Origin: Hippopus hippopus
Lineage: Eukaryota > Mollusca > Bivalvia > Cardiida > Cardiidae
NCBI GenBank assembly: GCA_946811185.2
Contig: OX328105.1
Span: forward strand, 36,211,394 to 36,275,393
Direction of reading: 5' to 3'
Length of the DNA stretch: 64,000 nucleotides
Shown: one piece after another, positions 20,501 through 35,500 of the stretch
How positions within the stretch are numbered: the first letter of the stretch is position 1
Layout: each line of letters begins with the position of its first letter
Position numbers and translations under genes: made by a program
Notes under the pieces: generated by a model
The model's input: the letters and a program-made list of their open reading frames with translations, nothing else
Databases searched by the model: none
What the model was told of the DNA's origin: nothing

Positions 20501-23500
20501 TATAACCGTGCAGTCTATATACGATTGCAAAGGAAATAGATCTAGATTATATCTGGTTGTACGTAGGGGTGTTTTACAAATGTTTTTTTTTTTTTCCTTT
20601 TTAATAAGAATTAAACAGGTCCTTTTAAGTTTATTCATGGGTAATGGAGAACTTCAACTGTTTGTTATACAATAATGGCATCCTCAAGAAAATGATGACA
20701 CAAGTACATAATCATATACACCCATCCGAGCATTTTTCTAAGAATCGCTTTTTTTAAACTATCGTCTATGAGCAAATAACAACTCTAGGCTACTTTTAAC
20801 GTAAAGGCAGTAAGCCATTACCATTATTTTGAAGAAATTATCAAGGACACGTTAGAATAACCTAGACCGACAACTATTCTTCTGTTGAAAATAATTTTAA
20901 AAAAATGTAATTGCTCTATTTCTGTTCATTAATTCAATCGAATGTTACAAAACCGCCAAACCTGCATTAGCTGTGCTAAATCTTTAATCCTTTACCAAAC
21001 GACAAAGTTTATACTTGACAGCAACGCATTTGAGGATGATAAATAAGATATGGCTGAAATGATGGAATTTGTGTGTGAAGGGGAAAAACATCGTGGGAAA
21101 AGGAGAAAACGCTAGTTACCAGCAACTTCTCCTTTCCTGACAATGTTTTCAAAACCTTTTTTTCCTCGAGGTAATAAAAACTCGGGTTTTCGAGGTAAAG
21201 GGTGAAAGGCTGATAGAAGTTAACGAGTAAATAATAAAAAACCCAAATCTATCTTTCCCCCTGGTCAAGGTGATTAGTATTTCAAGTTACAGTTTGTAAA
21301 ACTTTGCATTTAGTATTCATAAAAATGAATTGAAGGTTATTTAAACATTAATATTTTGAATTTGATGACAGCATCCAGTTCCTCCGTTAGCCATGTGATG
21401 AGTGAAAGTTCCGGAAGTGCCCAGGGAAACACATTGAGTGGTAATGCAGGAGGTGGTACCAAAGGTGAAACTATCATATCATCGACGGCATCTTCTTCTG
21501 GCGGATCGTCCAATGTTTATGTCAAACAAAAACCTGTGAAAGAGTGTGCTGCCACCTTATTATGTACTTCTACCTGTACGTCTGGTTACACACTAGGTAT
21601 TCACTCAAGCAATGGCTGTCGTTCTTGTTCGTGTTCAGGCAATCACGATGTGTCGACAAGTAAGTGGGCAGTGCTCATTTGTTGGATACCAATTTGACCA
21701 AACACACCGGGAATAGAGCACCGAGGGTCGGTCACTCTAAGTTCAGTCCTTATTCAGAAGTCCAAAAACCACCTATTTAATTGGCTGTACAGACAGGCAT
21801 TGTTAGCCAATCAGCAAGATAGTCTTTGAATTTAAAATTAAAGCAATATCTTATCTCTGGTTGGCATATTGTTTGATGCATAACGCAGTATATGCATGTA
21901 AATGCAGGAAAATGCAGCATAGAAAGTAGGTGTATTTTGCATTAAAATTACTTTCAACATATTTTGACAGCTACAATCCACTACATAACCCAGGTCATTA
22001 AGCCACCGACAAAAGAATGCACGGTAACATCCCATTGTATGAACTCGTGCACAAACGGTTACACCATGTCAACGACAGACAACCATGGCTGCCCTGTTTG
22101 TACTTGCCAGAGCACATATACCCCGCCCATAGAAATTGCTGTTAAGACGCCTCCAATAGATGAGCTTATAGTCGGCCGACCACAGACTACATATACCCTG
22201 ACATGTGCGGCAACTTTCTGCAACATCGGCTGCACTGTGGGTTACAAATGTGGCCGAGATGGATGTCCTACGTGCGAGTGTATTCATCCATCAGGTAATT
22301 CATTCAAATTTCTCTCAGGATTTGTTTTTAGATGATTTTTAGTACAAGTCCGCTTGCATGTGTCGATTTGACCATCTGACATGCAAAACACTTTTTTAAA
22401 CACACACGCATTCTATTTTCAGTTACAAGCTAAAACAAAAAAGATGCCGATTTAATCTATCACGCGTACTTAAAATGAATGACGAAGCAGTGGTTCAAGG
22501 GCATTCAAGGAAAAGCTTGTAAACTTTGCAACTGAATATCGTAATTTAGTAAGGCGATTCTTGAGAAGGCTTAAAATGCTGTGTATATAGCGTGTTTTGT
22601 CCTGTTAACCTCAACCACCCCGAAGCAACCTTACGAGTATTTCTGTCAGTCTAAAGAATGCTATACAAATACATTGCCATAAGTTTTGGCCCGTTTGTAC
22701 AGTTTGTTCTCCTTTTTCTTGTTCCTGAGTACATGTAAGTGTATTCAACTTACCCTGCACAATTATCATCTCTAAGATAACTCTTGCTTGTTCCATGATA
22801 CAAATACGGCATCGAGATTAATATACACGTTTTACGTTGAAAACTTACTTGAAAATTAACCCTTATCCTGCTAGATAAGTTAATTGAAACTTTCCAGCCT
22901 ACAGTGAAAAAATAAAAAAAAAAGTATTGCAATTTCAAAGCTAACGCTATTTTTGGCAAATTTTTATCTCCATATCGGACAGTGAAGATCAAAGATCAGA
23001 CTGCACGTTATTTGCAGTCTGATCTTGATTTAGACTGGACGCAAAAGGGCCTTGAGTTGCACTTAGCAGTCAAAGGGTTAAGGTTTGATTTATTGATGAT
23101 CTGACTGTTTTACCGCTTTTCGGGACTTTGATTAAACACAAAATTCATTAACATTTTTTGTAAATTTGAATAATTCAATATTAATAGTTTTCATGAACAT
23201 TGGCGAGTTCTGATTGGCTGAAAAATTTTTTTCATAGCTCCATGAAAAAAAAAAATTTAGCAGTGCCTGAACTACTTTTGCAGTCAAAGTAATGTAAACA
23301 AACATATATATACGAGATTTCATAATGTTTTTTCGGTCTGATTTTATATCGAGTCCGAAGATTAAATTGCTAGCTGAATTTGTTTTTTCTGAATACTGAA
23401 AAAAAAGTCCAACAGTAAATTCAAAGAGAAAGCTGAAAACTCATTGTTACTCTGCTGGGTTTAAACGATCTTATTTTCAACTTAATTCTAGTGTATTGAA

Positions 23501-26500
23501 CTTCTAATAATAAATCCACTCAATCTGCAAACGTTCAATACTGTAATGACGTCATGAATTACGTCATTTGACATCATGAAGGAGCAGTTTTACCGCGCTT
23601 TGAAATATCAATGAAAAGGACAGTAAATAAATACGCAATGTTGGATTTACACAAAAAGAGCAGTTAGTATTATTTAAGTGCATATTTGTTGTCTGTGATA
23701 TTGAATTATAAGGAATGAAGAGAATTTTTTTTTGTTTTCATGGAGGTATGAAGAAAAAACCTAATCACACTTTTGTATGAAACCGCGAAGCGCAGTACAG
23801 TGAATTTAGGTTTTTTTTTCATACCTCCATGAAAACAAAAAAATTCTCTTCATTCCTTAACAGAAAGTTTGGGTGAAAATGAAATAAATGAAAAAAAAGA
23901 AATCGTTGATGGTTTTTATCTTTATCCTCGCCATGATATGTATATTTTCTTCTTCTGAAGATATTTGGGCATGGGGATGCGTTTTCACTAACGTTTTGAG
24001 ATATAGTTTTAAAAATTTTACGAGCAGCCAATTGATTAACATCGACAGAACGCAACACCCAAATAGAAGGCTACTCAAGGAATTTAGAATTAGAATGTAA
24101 TTTATAACGTCTGGAGAAGACGTTCCATGGACTATCTTTAGAGGATAATTGTTTTTGAAATCAAGACACAACTGCCAGATCTACTCAGTGTTGTTTCATG
24201 AAAAGCCCTGTGACTGTAATAATACGAGACGGTTCCAGATCACCTTCCTGTTATTAATATGTTAAGCCATTAACCATTTACAAACAATCCCATGCTGTAA
24301 CAGACCTGGGGGAAAACGTATTGTGAACATGTAGGTAAAGGACAACATGCTGGTAACCAGACTTTTCTCTTTTTCCCACAATGTTTTCTACCCTTTACAA
24401 AACAAATCCCGTCATTTGAGCCACGTTTGATTGGCCGTTTTCAATTGCTTTGAATATTGAAATGAAACCTGAAATTTTGTTGTCTGGCAGGGCGTTAAAT
24501 TACGATTATGGACAAACCCAACCACAGCAATAAAGTACAGGATGGCAATGACACTGAGTTCGATTAAAATGATTAATACATGTATAACAGTACGAAATTT
24601 CTTCCGTTTAATATAATGATTTTAAACAATATGCGATTTATAAATAATTAACTTTAGTCATAGCTACTGCAAATAAGTACAAAGAGCAATCCTGTTTAGT
24701 CCTCGGTTGTATCTACTATTTCGAAGGATGCTGCATGTGGCGGGCATTACTTACGTCCATGGATAGTGTAGATCATGGTCAGCATAGAATATGCATACTT
24801 AAATAACAATACCACTCTCCGATATTGTCTATAATCCGTCTTCGTCTTAGTAACTTGCTGCAATATCTGTATGTTCCGTTGTACAAGTTATATAAATAAA
24901 TGTATCTACAGCTTGCAAAAGCCCCACGTCAATGACGCACTAAACCACCTACACATACATCATGACCTGGAACCGTTTCACCAACAATTTCAAAAACTGT
25001 TTCCAGTTCTAAATTCAAGGACTATTCGTTTGACTGACCGAGAACACAATAAGACATAGTGGTTGTTGAAGACGGACCTTGCAATGTTTTACCACAATGA
25101 TTTTTTTTTTAATCGTGGTCTGACCTTTTTACACACTTTTCAGTGGTTGGTATGACAACGCTTCAGGTGTTTGTAGAGAGACCTGTCCAGTGTCTTCGAC
25201 CTCTGTCCTGTCCGTCCAGCTGTGAAATAGGTTACAAGTGTGATACCAATGGCTGTCCCACATGTGAATGTGTCATAAAATACACACAGAGTGAGTAACA
25301 AACTCCAGTTTAAATTTCTTTATTCAAACACTTTGGATCCTGGCCCATATCCAATTACTTGATATACAATTTATATATACATCGATCGACGGTTTATAAC
25401 AATTCCAAAGGAGATATTTTTACATCCAGAGTTAACGTTAGGCTAACATTTATTTCTATAACTAGTTCTGTGATAGTTCAGAATCTTATGCTTTAATAGT
25501 CTAGAACTTTTGACAACGTTTGAAAGAAGACAATTTATTTTGTGCTTTCCGGTAGGTTATCGAGAAATATCGGTGAAATATTTTTCGATATTTCATGGTT
25601 ACGACCAGTGAAAATACCGATTTTTATATTCTTACTCTTCAATTGAAGACAGAAACAGTTGTTCCCGCGCACTAGTTTCCTAGGTAAAATGCGCGTGCCT
25701 CACAACCAGATGGAAATATGACGTAATTTACCTAACATTTCTCGCGCTTGACGTAATATTGTAATGCGTTCCTATGCGGATGGGCTACGCCACGGGAAAT
25801 AAATAGAGGTTATTACACGGCTAATGAGGGCCGGAGAGTGATATCGGCCCGCCACCTTGATAACTGCCCCGAGGGCTTTAGCCCGAGGGCAGATTTCGAG
25901 GTGGAGGGCTGATATCACTATCCGGCCCTCATCAGCCGTGTAATAACCTGTTTATTACATTCATGGATCAATTGCTCGATCTTTTTTGGTTTTCTAACAT
26001 GTTTAAACACTTAAAACAAAAGCATTCTTGTCTTCATTCGACACAACTTTTTTCCGCGGGTAAACGTCACGTTCATGACGTCATTCACCATCACTATCGT
26101 AGAGCTGCATATATGTGCAGTATAGGACGTTTTAAATAAACAGTTCTTCATGTGTGTTCATTGTTAAACAGGTGTTGCCATTATTGTTTCTCCGATCTAA
26201 ATATTCAATTTTGTGTGATACGGATCAAAACTGAGAAACAGGATAAATAGAATAGATGGTTGGTGCTTCGAATTATGAAACTTAATCAAGCTCGGTTCAC
26301 CCGGCTCAATGGATAAAATTCGTAGAAGTACTAGCCTATAAACACTACGCATAGCCTGATAAGTTTCCCAATCCAAGACAACAATAATCTGTTCTCTATT
26401 TATCGGGTCTTTGTTGGTTTAACGATTCAACATTGACTGTAGTTCTGAAGATTTGTCCACTAGCGATTGACGGACCGATTCAGCCATTTTTTTTTTTCAA

Positions 26501-29500
26501 AATGGATGTTTTGAGAATGTAAGTTTACAAGCGAGTGTTCTGTTGCTATAGATTTAGAACAAATATCTTGTCAACGGGCAGGATATCAGATATCAGCCCG
26601 TTGCCCCGCCATATCTGCCCTCGCGTGACACTGATATTACACCATTTTCAGTGGAAAATGTTACTATTATTAGTAACAGAATGTAATAAATAGAGGTTAT
26701 TACACGGCTGATGAGGGCCGGAGAGTGATATCGGCCCGCCACCTTGATATCTGCCCCGAGGGCTTTAGCCCGAGGGCAGATTTCGAGGTGGAGGGCCGAT
26801 ATCACTCTCCGGCCCTCATCAGCCGTGTAATAACCTGTTTATTACATTCATGGATCAATTGTTCGATTTTTTTTTTGGTTTTCTAACATGTTTAAACACT
26901 TAAAACAAAAGCATTCTTGTCTTCATTCGACACAACTTTTTTCTGCGGGTAAACGTCACGTTCATGACGTCATTCACCATCACTATCGTAGAGCTGCATA
27001 TATTTGCAGTATTTAGGACGTTTTAAATAAACAGTTCTTCATGTTTGTTCATTGTTAAACAGGTGTTGCCATTATTGTTTCTCCGATCTAAATATTCAAT
27101 TTTGTGTGATACGGATCAAAACTGAGAAACAGGATAAATAGAATAGATGGTTAGTGCTTCGAATTATGAAACTTAATCAAGCTCGGTTCACACGGCTCAA
27201 TGGATAAAATTCGTAGAAGTACTAGCCTATAGGCACTACGCATTGCCTGATAAGTTTCCCAATCCAAGACAACAACAATCTATTCTCTATTTATCGGGTC
27301 TTTGTTGGTTTAACGATTCAACATTGACTGTAGTTCTGAAGATTTGTCCACTAGCGATTGACGGACCGATTCAGCCATTTTTTTTCAAAATGGATGTTTT
27401 GAGAATGTAAGTTTACGAGCGAGTGTTCTGTTGCTATAGATTTAGAACAAATATCTTGTCAACGGGCAGGATATCAGATATCAGCCCGTTGCCCCGCTAT
27501 ATCTGCCCTCGCGTGACACTGATATTACACCATTTTCAGTGGAAAATGTTACTATTATTAGTAACAGAATGTAATAAATTTCGATCTTTCACCGTAAAAA
27601 ACAAATATCCTCTATATCACTGCAAAAGATTAATATATACAGGATCTGACATGAGTTGGCAATTGAAATAAAAAAAAAAAACATTAAACGAGTATGGAAA
27701 AAATGTTATGAAGGGAGCCTTTGGCGAGCTCTCTCTATCTCTGTATGAAATATTTTATAATTTTTTACAGCAGATTCATCCCGAAAACCACATCATTGTT
27801 CTTTTTAAGTGATATGTGTTTTACATAAGTTCTTAATTCAATATTTTGCGCCAAAATGCGTCTGCTTTTGGTCCAAATCTTACCGCAGAAACCGCCAAAT
27901 TGTAGGCCTAATGTCCCGACTCCGACCTTCGTTGTACCCAATACCTTTTTCCGTTTAATGTCAGACTGTAATATCTTTTTCCCCAGTCATAAAGGATCTA
28001 CTTACTTAAATCTTAAGATGCTGAGTAAAGTATTCATCACATTGCATAACACAAGATGATCACCGCATCTGTTTTTAAAAATGGACACATCTAAACTTTA
28101 GGGTTGTTGTTGTTCTTGTAGAATAGAAGGCTTGATCTTGATTTCTCGCCATAAAATCGTCTATTGAAATGAGATAAAATAGCAAAACTAATGTAGAAGC
28201 ATGCCTGGCTATGCATTTGATAATGGCTTAAGTCTACTTCACAGCCCAACAGTTTAGTGTGCAGACATGTTCACATACGCTGACATGCGCAGCAACCTGT
28301 ACCGATGGATACGAGGTCATTAAAGGTGGTACGGGGATGTGTGACAAATGTGTCTGCAAACAAAACGGTAAGGAATTGTGTTAACTCATAACTCCAACAA
28401 CTGGCATTTTGCGTTGCAGCAGATCATTTTTCTTTAAGCCTCGGCATGTGCCTCATGATTCATTTGCATATTCGACAAAAGGGATTTTTCTGGATTCATG
28501 ATTATATGATGACTTGCATGGTTCAATGCATCTCGGAGATGCATTAAACCCGTTTTTGCCAGAGCATATGTAAGCATAATTGTGAAGCTATATGAAAAAT
28601 GTACAAATTGCCGATTGATAGTCGCTACCCCTACAGGTCTACGCAAAATGCCAATAATTGATTCAATATACATATAATAAATAACTGCCTTATGTCAGTG
28701 TTAAAAGCGTTTTGTCTTTCTTGTATATTTCACCAGCTGACTTATTTGAAAGCATCAATGGATGTTTTACGTGCATTTCAGTTGTTCTATCTGTTTTCTT
28801 TGTCATATATTCTCCTTTTCAAATTTCATTATACTTAAAGAATCTTTTATTGCAATCGTAAACAAAATATCGAAAATGAAAGATATACCAAAATGGCTAC
28901 GAACTTCGCATACCAAACTATTTAGACAATAAAATTTGACAATATGTATTAAAATAAGCAAAGAAAGACATTGCTAAGTGAAATTTAAGAAAGTTCTATG
29001 TCAGGGTCCTTGATGACAGTTAATGAATGAACACGGCCTTTGTAGTTTTGACTTATTTTCGTCATGTAGACCTCTTTCTCAATTTTCATAGAACTTCTAT
29101 TTAGTTTTAATGGAAATTTGATATGAATGATCATTGTGGAGTCTTCAGTAAGTGTTCAAAAGTATTCCATCAAATTCTGATTTCCCATTTATTTGCATGC
29201 ATTTTTTCGGTGTGCAAGAAATAGTGGATCTTACATTCATGAGTGTTTATGTACAGTATTATCATTTTTAGCCTACCTGAGCAAGAAGTGATCAAGGTGA
29301 GCTTTTGTGATCGTGCCGTGTCCGGCGTCCGTCGTGCGGTTGTCAATATTTACCTTTTATGCGCTCTAGAGGCCACATTTTCAGTCAGATACTCATGAAA
29401 GTTGGTAAGAATGTTTGTCATGATAAAATCTCAGAAGTTTTAAAATTGAGTCACATCGAGTCAAAAAGTAGGTCACTGGGCCAAAATTTGTGTGCACAGT

Positions 29501-32500
29501 ATAGTCTACATTTTCAGCCTGATGCTCATGAAACTGGGTCAGAATGTTTGTATTGATGGTATCTAGGGCATGTTTGAAATTGTGTCACATCGGGTGTAAA
29601 AGTAGTTCACCAAATCTTAGAAACGCCTTTTGTGCACCATAAAGGCCACATTTTCAGCCTATTAGCATGAAACTGGATAAAAATGTTTGTCTTGACGATA
29701 TCTCGGTCAAGTTGGAAATTGGGTCACATTAGGTCAAAAATATAGGTCAGTTACACCCATGTGTTTTTGATCATTAAAACCAGAATCTCTTCAGCTTTAT
29801 CAACTCTAGATGACTTTACTCAGATGATCATTTTAGGGCAAATGGCCCTCTTGTTATAAAACGATTTGATTAAAATTATATGACGCGAGCCTTGGCCAGG
29901 GTCATAGTTTAGTCAACTCGTTTGATAAAAGTGAAAATACATTAACACAAATGTGAGATTTAATTTATCACATAAAATGAATGACAGATAAAGAAGTATC
30001 CTGCATCATCACCTTCAATCTATACACTGTTCACGGGTCCATGGCTACAGATAAAGTTGAAATGTGTATATACAAGAAAATAGCTATTTTACATTTACAT
30101 CGAAAGTAGAATGAAACAAATTATTGTGGGAGTAAATCAAAATATTTCCACAATTGGGTTGACTTTAAAGAACTTGTGCTGCATTGCTTGTTGTTATTAA
30201 ACTTGGATATCATAATTTTCTACCCCCTATACCTCTTGGCAACAAGGATGTTATTTTCCCGCAAAAGGGCAAAGTAGTACGTCACCGAGAATTAGAAATT
30301 TTATGAAATATTCATGGCCACTAACTGTATAATAACACCATTTCTACTATAACCAGCTGCGTGAATGATGAAATAATAATGGTAAAAATATATTTTTCAA
30401 ATTACTTGCTTTTAATATGTAAGTCTAGAATTTTGTTATCTGGTAAAGAATTAAACGGTTGTCAATGCGCTTTTATTGTTCAATATTTTGTTTTGCTTTT
30501 GCTATATCTAAAACTACCATGTATGTGTAAACAAGTTATGCACAATTTCCATTTCAGTGATATACGCTGTGCAGCGACCTCAACCACCAAAGTACGAGAT
30601 AGTCCAATGTGCAAGCACATCAACATGTTCAGCTAAATGTGCCCATGGTTTTGACATCATAAAATATGAAAATGCATGTTCACAGTGCAGATGTAAACCA
30701 GGTTAGAACCCAGTTTTTATCTCCATTGCAAGGTCCACTGAAATTTTGAAAGATTTATGCATATTTTGTCAACATTTATACAGAACCCTTTTGACATTCA
30801 AAGCACAAAGGGCTAAAAGATCACTGTAAAAAAAATTGCCTAAATTAGTAATTTCTTTTATTTTTTGTAAGTAAAGCACCATCAGTCACAAGATCAGTTT
30901 CAGCTACAAGATACATTGGTAACAAAATTGAATGGTAACTTTTGACAGAGGACCATTTAGATCGAACTAACTATTGGCATAAACTGTATTTATAGAAGGG
31001 ATGAAGTTGTACTCAAATCATCACTCGAGATCAAACCAAGGCTTGGACAATAATCAGTGTTCTAATAAATTCTTAACATGCAAGGCACAACTGAATATTG
31101 TTTAATGGCAATACAATGAATTGGACAAATTCTTTCACATATACAAAGGGACTATGACAAGAAAGTATCCAAGACAACTGGACATGCTGATGGAAACGTT
31201 GATGCTTGAACCAATAAACCATCAAACTTATTAATCCTATACACCAACTTTAAAACTAGACTAGGGATACAAGAGAACAAGCACAAACATATTCTTTCCA
31301 TATACAAAAGAAAATATTCTTCACATGGACAAACTGACTCTAGGTATAAGAGCAAAACAAACATGTGCTTATGCTTGGCACAACAGCTGATCAAGCTGAT
31401 GAATCCTTATAAGATTTCGTTAAAACTGGACAAGGGATTAAAGTGGGCAATTATGGACAGTATTTCACAAGTATCAATTTGGTCTTAACTCTAATAAATA
31501 ATTCATCAAAAAAGGGGCATGTTCATGTATCGAGGATATTTGGTTTTTTTTTTTTTTCATTAAAAGATTGAAATTTATTTCATTGAGTGAATATCATCCA
31601 TAATATTTTCAAGAGTGGCAAGGCCACTCTTGAAAATATTATGGATGATGTTCACTCGATGAAATAAATTTCGATCTTTTGCTAAAAACTGAACAAGAGA
31701 GCCATTGGCTATGAAACCCCCACCTGAGTAAAGTCATCTATGTTTAATAAATCTGAAAAGATCCTGGTTTTAATTATGTAAAAGCATGCGTGTAAGTGAC
31801 CTACCTTTTGACCAACTTAACCTACTTTTTAACTTATCAGAGATATCATTAAGAAAAACATTCTGATAATGTTTCATGAGTATCAGACTGAAAATTTGGT
31901 CTCTAGACTGCCCACAAGTTTTTTCAAAGATCTGGCCCTGTGACCTACTTTTTGATCTGTTGTGACCCAATGTCAAACTTGTCTAAGATTTCAAAAAGAA
32001 AACCCTTATTTCCAATTTTTATAAGTATCAGGCTGAAAGTGTGGCCTCCAGACTGCACACAAGCTTTTTCTAAGATTTAGCTCAATGACCTACTTTTTGA
32101 CCGAACAAGACCCAACTCCAAATTTGTCTTGGATAACATTAAGACAAACATTCTGAGAGTTGAATGAATATCAAGCTATTGAGGCCTCTAGAGTGCACAT
32201 AAGTTTTTTCTACGATTTAACCCTGTGACCTACTCTTTTGACCCGACATAACCCAATTTCAAAAAACTTGTCTGAGATATTATCAAGACAAACATTCTGA
32301 CTAAGTTTCAAGAGTACTGGGCAGCAAATGTGGCCTCTAGAAAACATACAAGCTTTTTCTAATATTAAGTCCTGTGACCTACTTTTTGACCCTATGGTTA
32401 AATCTGTCTGAGATAAGGCTGAAAATGTTGCCTTTATCTAGAGTGCACACAAGGGTTTTTATCAGATTTGACCCTGTGACCTACTTTTTGAAGCCACATA

Positions 32501-35500
32501 ACCAATTTTCAAACTTGTCCAAGATATCATCAAGACAAATATCCTGACCAAGTTTCAACAGTATCAGGCTGAAAATATGGCCTCTAGAGTGCACAAAACC
32601 TTTTTAAGATTTAGCCCTGTGACCTACTTTTTAACCCGCCATAACTCAGTTTCAAACTTGTCCGAGATTTCATCAAGACAAACATTCTGGCCAATTTTCA
32701 AAGCATAAGGCCCAAAATGTGGCCTCTAGAGTGCACTCAAGGTTTTTCTCAGATTTAGCCCTGTGGCCAACTTTTTGACCCCACATGACCCATTTTCAAA
32801 CTTGTCTAAGATTTCAAAACGACAAACATCCTGACCTAGTTTCAAGAGTATTGGGCTGAAAAAGTGGCCTCTAGAGTACACACAAGCTTTTTCTCAGATT
32901 AAGCCCTGTGACCTACTTTTTGAGCCAACATGACCAAATTTCAAAGTTATCCAAGATATCATCAGGACAAACATTACGACCAATTTTAAAGAGCATAAGG
33001 CTGAAATTTGGCCTCTCGAGTGGACACAACGTTTTTCTAAGATTTAGCCCTGTGACCTACTTTTTGACCCCACATGACCCATTTTCAAACTTGTCTGAGA
33101 TATAATCAAGACAAAAACCTAATTAAGTTTCAACAGTATATGGCCAAAATATGGCCTTTAGAGTGCACACAAGGTACTTCTAAGTTTAGCCCTGTCATCT
33201 ACTTTTTGACCCAACATGACCCAATTTCAAAATTGTCTGAGATATTTATCAAGACAAACATTCTGACCAAGTTTCAAGGGTATTGGGCTGAAAATGTGGC
33301 CTCTAGAGTGCACACAACTTTTTTTTGTAAGAATAAGCCATGTGACCTACTTTTTGACCCAATGTGACCCAATTTTAAACTTGTCTGAAATATCATGAAG
33401 ACAAACATTCTGACAAAGTTTCATGAGTAACTATCTGAAAATGTGGTCTCTGGAGTGCACACAAGGTCAGTGTTGACGCCTTGATGACAGAAAACCCACG
33501 ATGGACACAGCTTGATCACAAAAGGCCACCTTCAGCACTTTGTGCTCAGGTGAGCTAAAAAAGAAAAGATCTAATTATTTCATGCATGCAACCCTCTTTT
33601 GTTGGAAATTTCATCAAAATCCAGTATATTTGTTTCAGGTAATTCCCCGTGGCTAACTCCCCCATAAGAACGCATTATAATATTACATAAAGAGCAAGAA
33701 ATATAGGGTAAATTCTGTAAGTAACATATTTCTCTCCGGTTGAATGGCACACATTGTTTACCTAGGTAACTAGGGAAGTACTGTTTCCACCTTCAATTGA
33801 AGATTTATAGAACTATTTACTAGCGAAAATTCACAAAGTCCTGAACATGGCCATACAAGATACAACTGCCCCTCATACTGATTAATTTGTGCTAGAGGAT
33901 AAGCAAAGCTATTTACAAATAAATAAAACACCTTTTTTTTTTCTTTAATATTCAGTACAAAAAGGTATCTTGATGCCATTCATAAGTATATCGTATACTT
34001 GTACTTATACATGTATATAAAGTTTCTTTGCAATCATATATAGGGTAAAAGGGAATGAGTCTCTCCAAATTCATGTAGGATGCCAACTTCAGGAAAATAT
34101 ATCTTGACTGTGTCTACAACAAAGTTGATAGTCATTGCGACAGGATTCATTCCTCTTCCACCACTGACCATTGTTTCGACGATGGTTATGTGGGAAAGCA
34201 GCCAGTGGCTTGGAAAGAAAATTGTGCGGAGTACTGGTAAAAGAGACTACAGGAGAGCATGGATAGGTGCACTGGCCGCCGCAATATATCTGAAATAATG
34301 TTGAAAATGGTGTTAAACACCATACAATTAATCAATCAACAACCAAGTTGAATATGTACTAGATAGGATTTATCTTTGATAAGATAGAAAACATTGTCGT
34401 AAAAGAAGAAAATGTTGGTTACCATCGTTTCTCCTTTTCCCACAGTTACAAAAAGCCTTCTTTTTGGGTCATTAAAACTTGGGTAAAAGGTTAAAGGAGG
34501 ACTATATAGCACTTAACAAGAGGGCCAGGGGCTGACCTGAGAAAAGTAATCTAGGATAGATAAAGCTGAAGAGATCCTGGTTATGATGATTTATGATGAT
34601 AAAACACATGATTGTTAGTGACCTGCAGTAATATTTGTCCTATATATTATCAAGACAAATATTCTGACCATGTTTTATGAGTATCAGACTGAAAATATGG
34701 TCTTCAGAGTGCATACAAGCTGTTCTCAAGATTTGGCCTGGTGACCTACTTTTTGACCTGACATGACCCAGTTTCAAAACTTGGCCTAGATACCATCAAG
34801 ACAAACATTCTGACCAGGTTTCCTGAGTATCAGACTGAAAAGGTGGCCTCTAGACTGCACACAAGGTTTTTCTAAGATTTGCCCAAGTGATCTACTTTTT
34901 ACCCTGAAGTGACCCAGTTTCATACTTGTTCCAGATGTCATCAATACAAACATTCTGACTAGGTTTCACGAGTATCGGGCCAAAAATGTGGCCTCTATCT
35001 AGAGTGCACGCAAGGTTTTTCTTAGATTTGGCCCAGTGACCTACTTTTTCAGCTAAAGTGACCCAATTTCAAACTTGACTGAGATATCATCAAGACAAAC
35101 ATTCTGACCATTTTTTTTAGGAGCATAAGACTGTTAATATGGCATCAAGAGTGTACACAAGGTTTTTTTTAAAGATTTGGCCCAGTCACCTACTTTTTTA
35201 CTTAAAGTGACTTTCAGATATCATCAAGACAAACATTCTCACCATGTTCCATGAAAATCAGGCTGAAATGTAGCCTCTAAGAGTGCACAAAATGTTTTTC
35301 TAAGATTTGTCCCCATGACCTACTTTTTCACCAGTTCCAAGTGACCCAATTTCAAACTTGTCCGACACAGCACTATCACAAAAGCTCACCTTGAGCACTT
35401 TGTGCCCAGGCGAGCTAAAAATGAATACATACTTACTCAATTATCAGTCCTTGGTATGGATTTTTTTCCCTTAGAATGCTGCAGGTGGCCAACATTAGAT

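Noticed and set aside
28253..28367. Alternative acceptor for antistasin segment 6
   Set aside because: It would bring a TAG into frame immediately; the AG eight bases upstream keeps phase 1 and the domain intact.
32908..33367. ORFs in the 143-bp array
   Set aside because: Repeated open stretches caused by the tandem unit, without codon bias.
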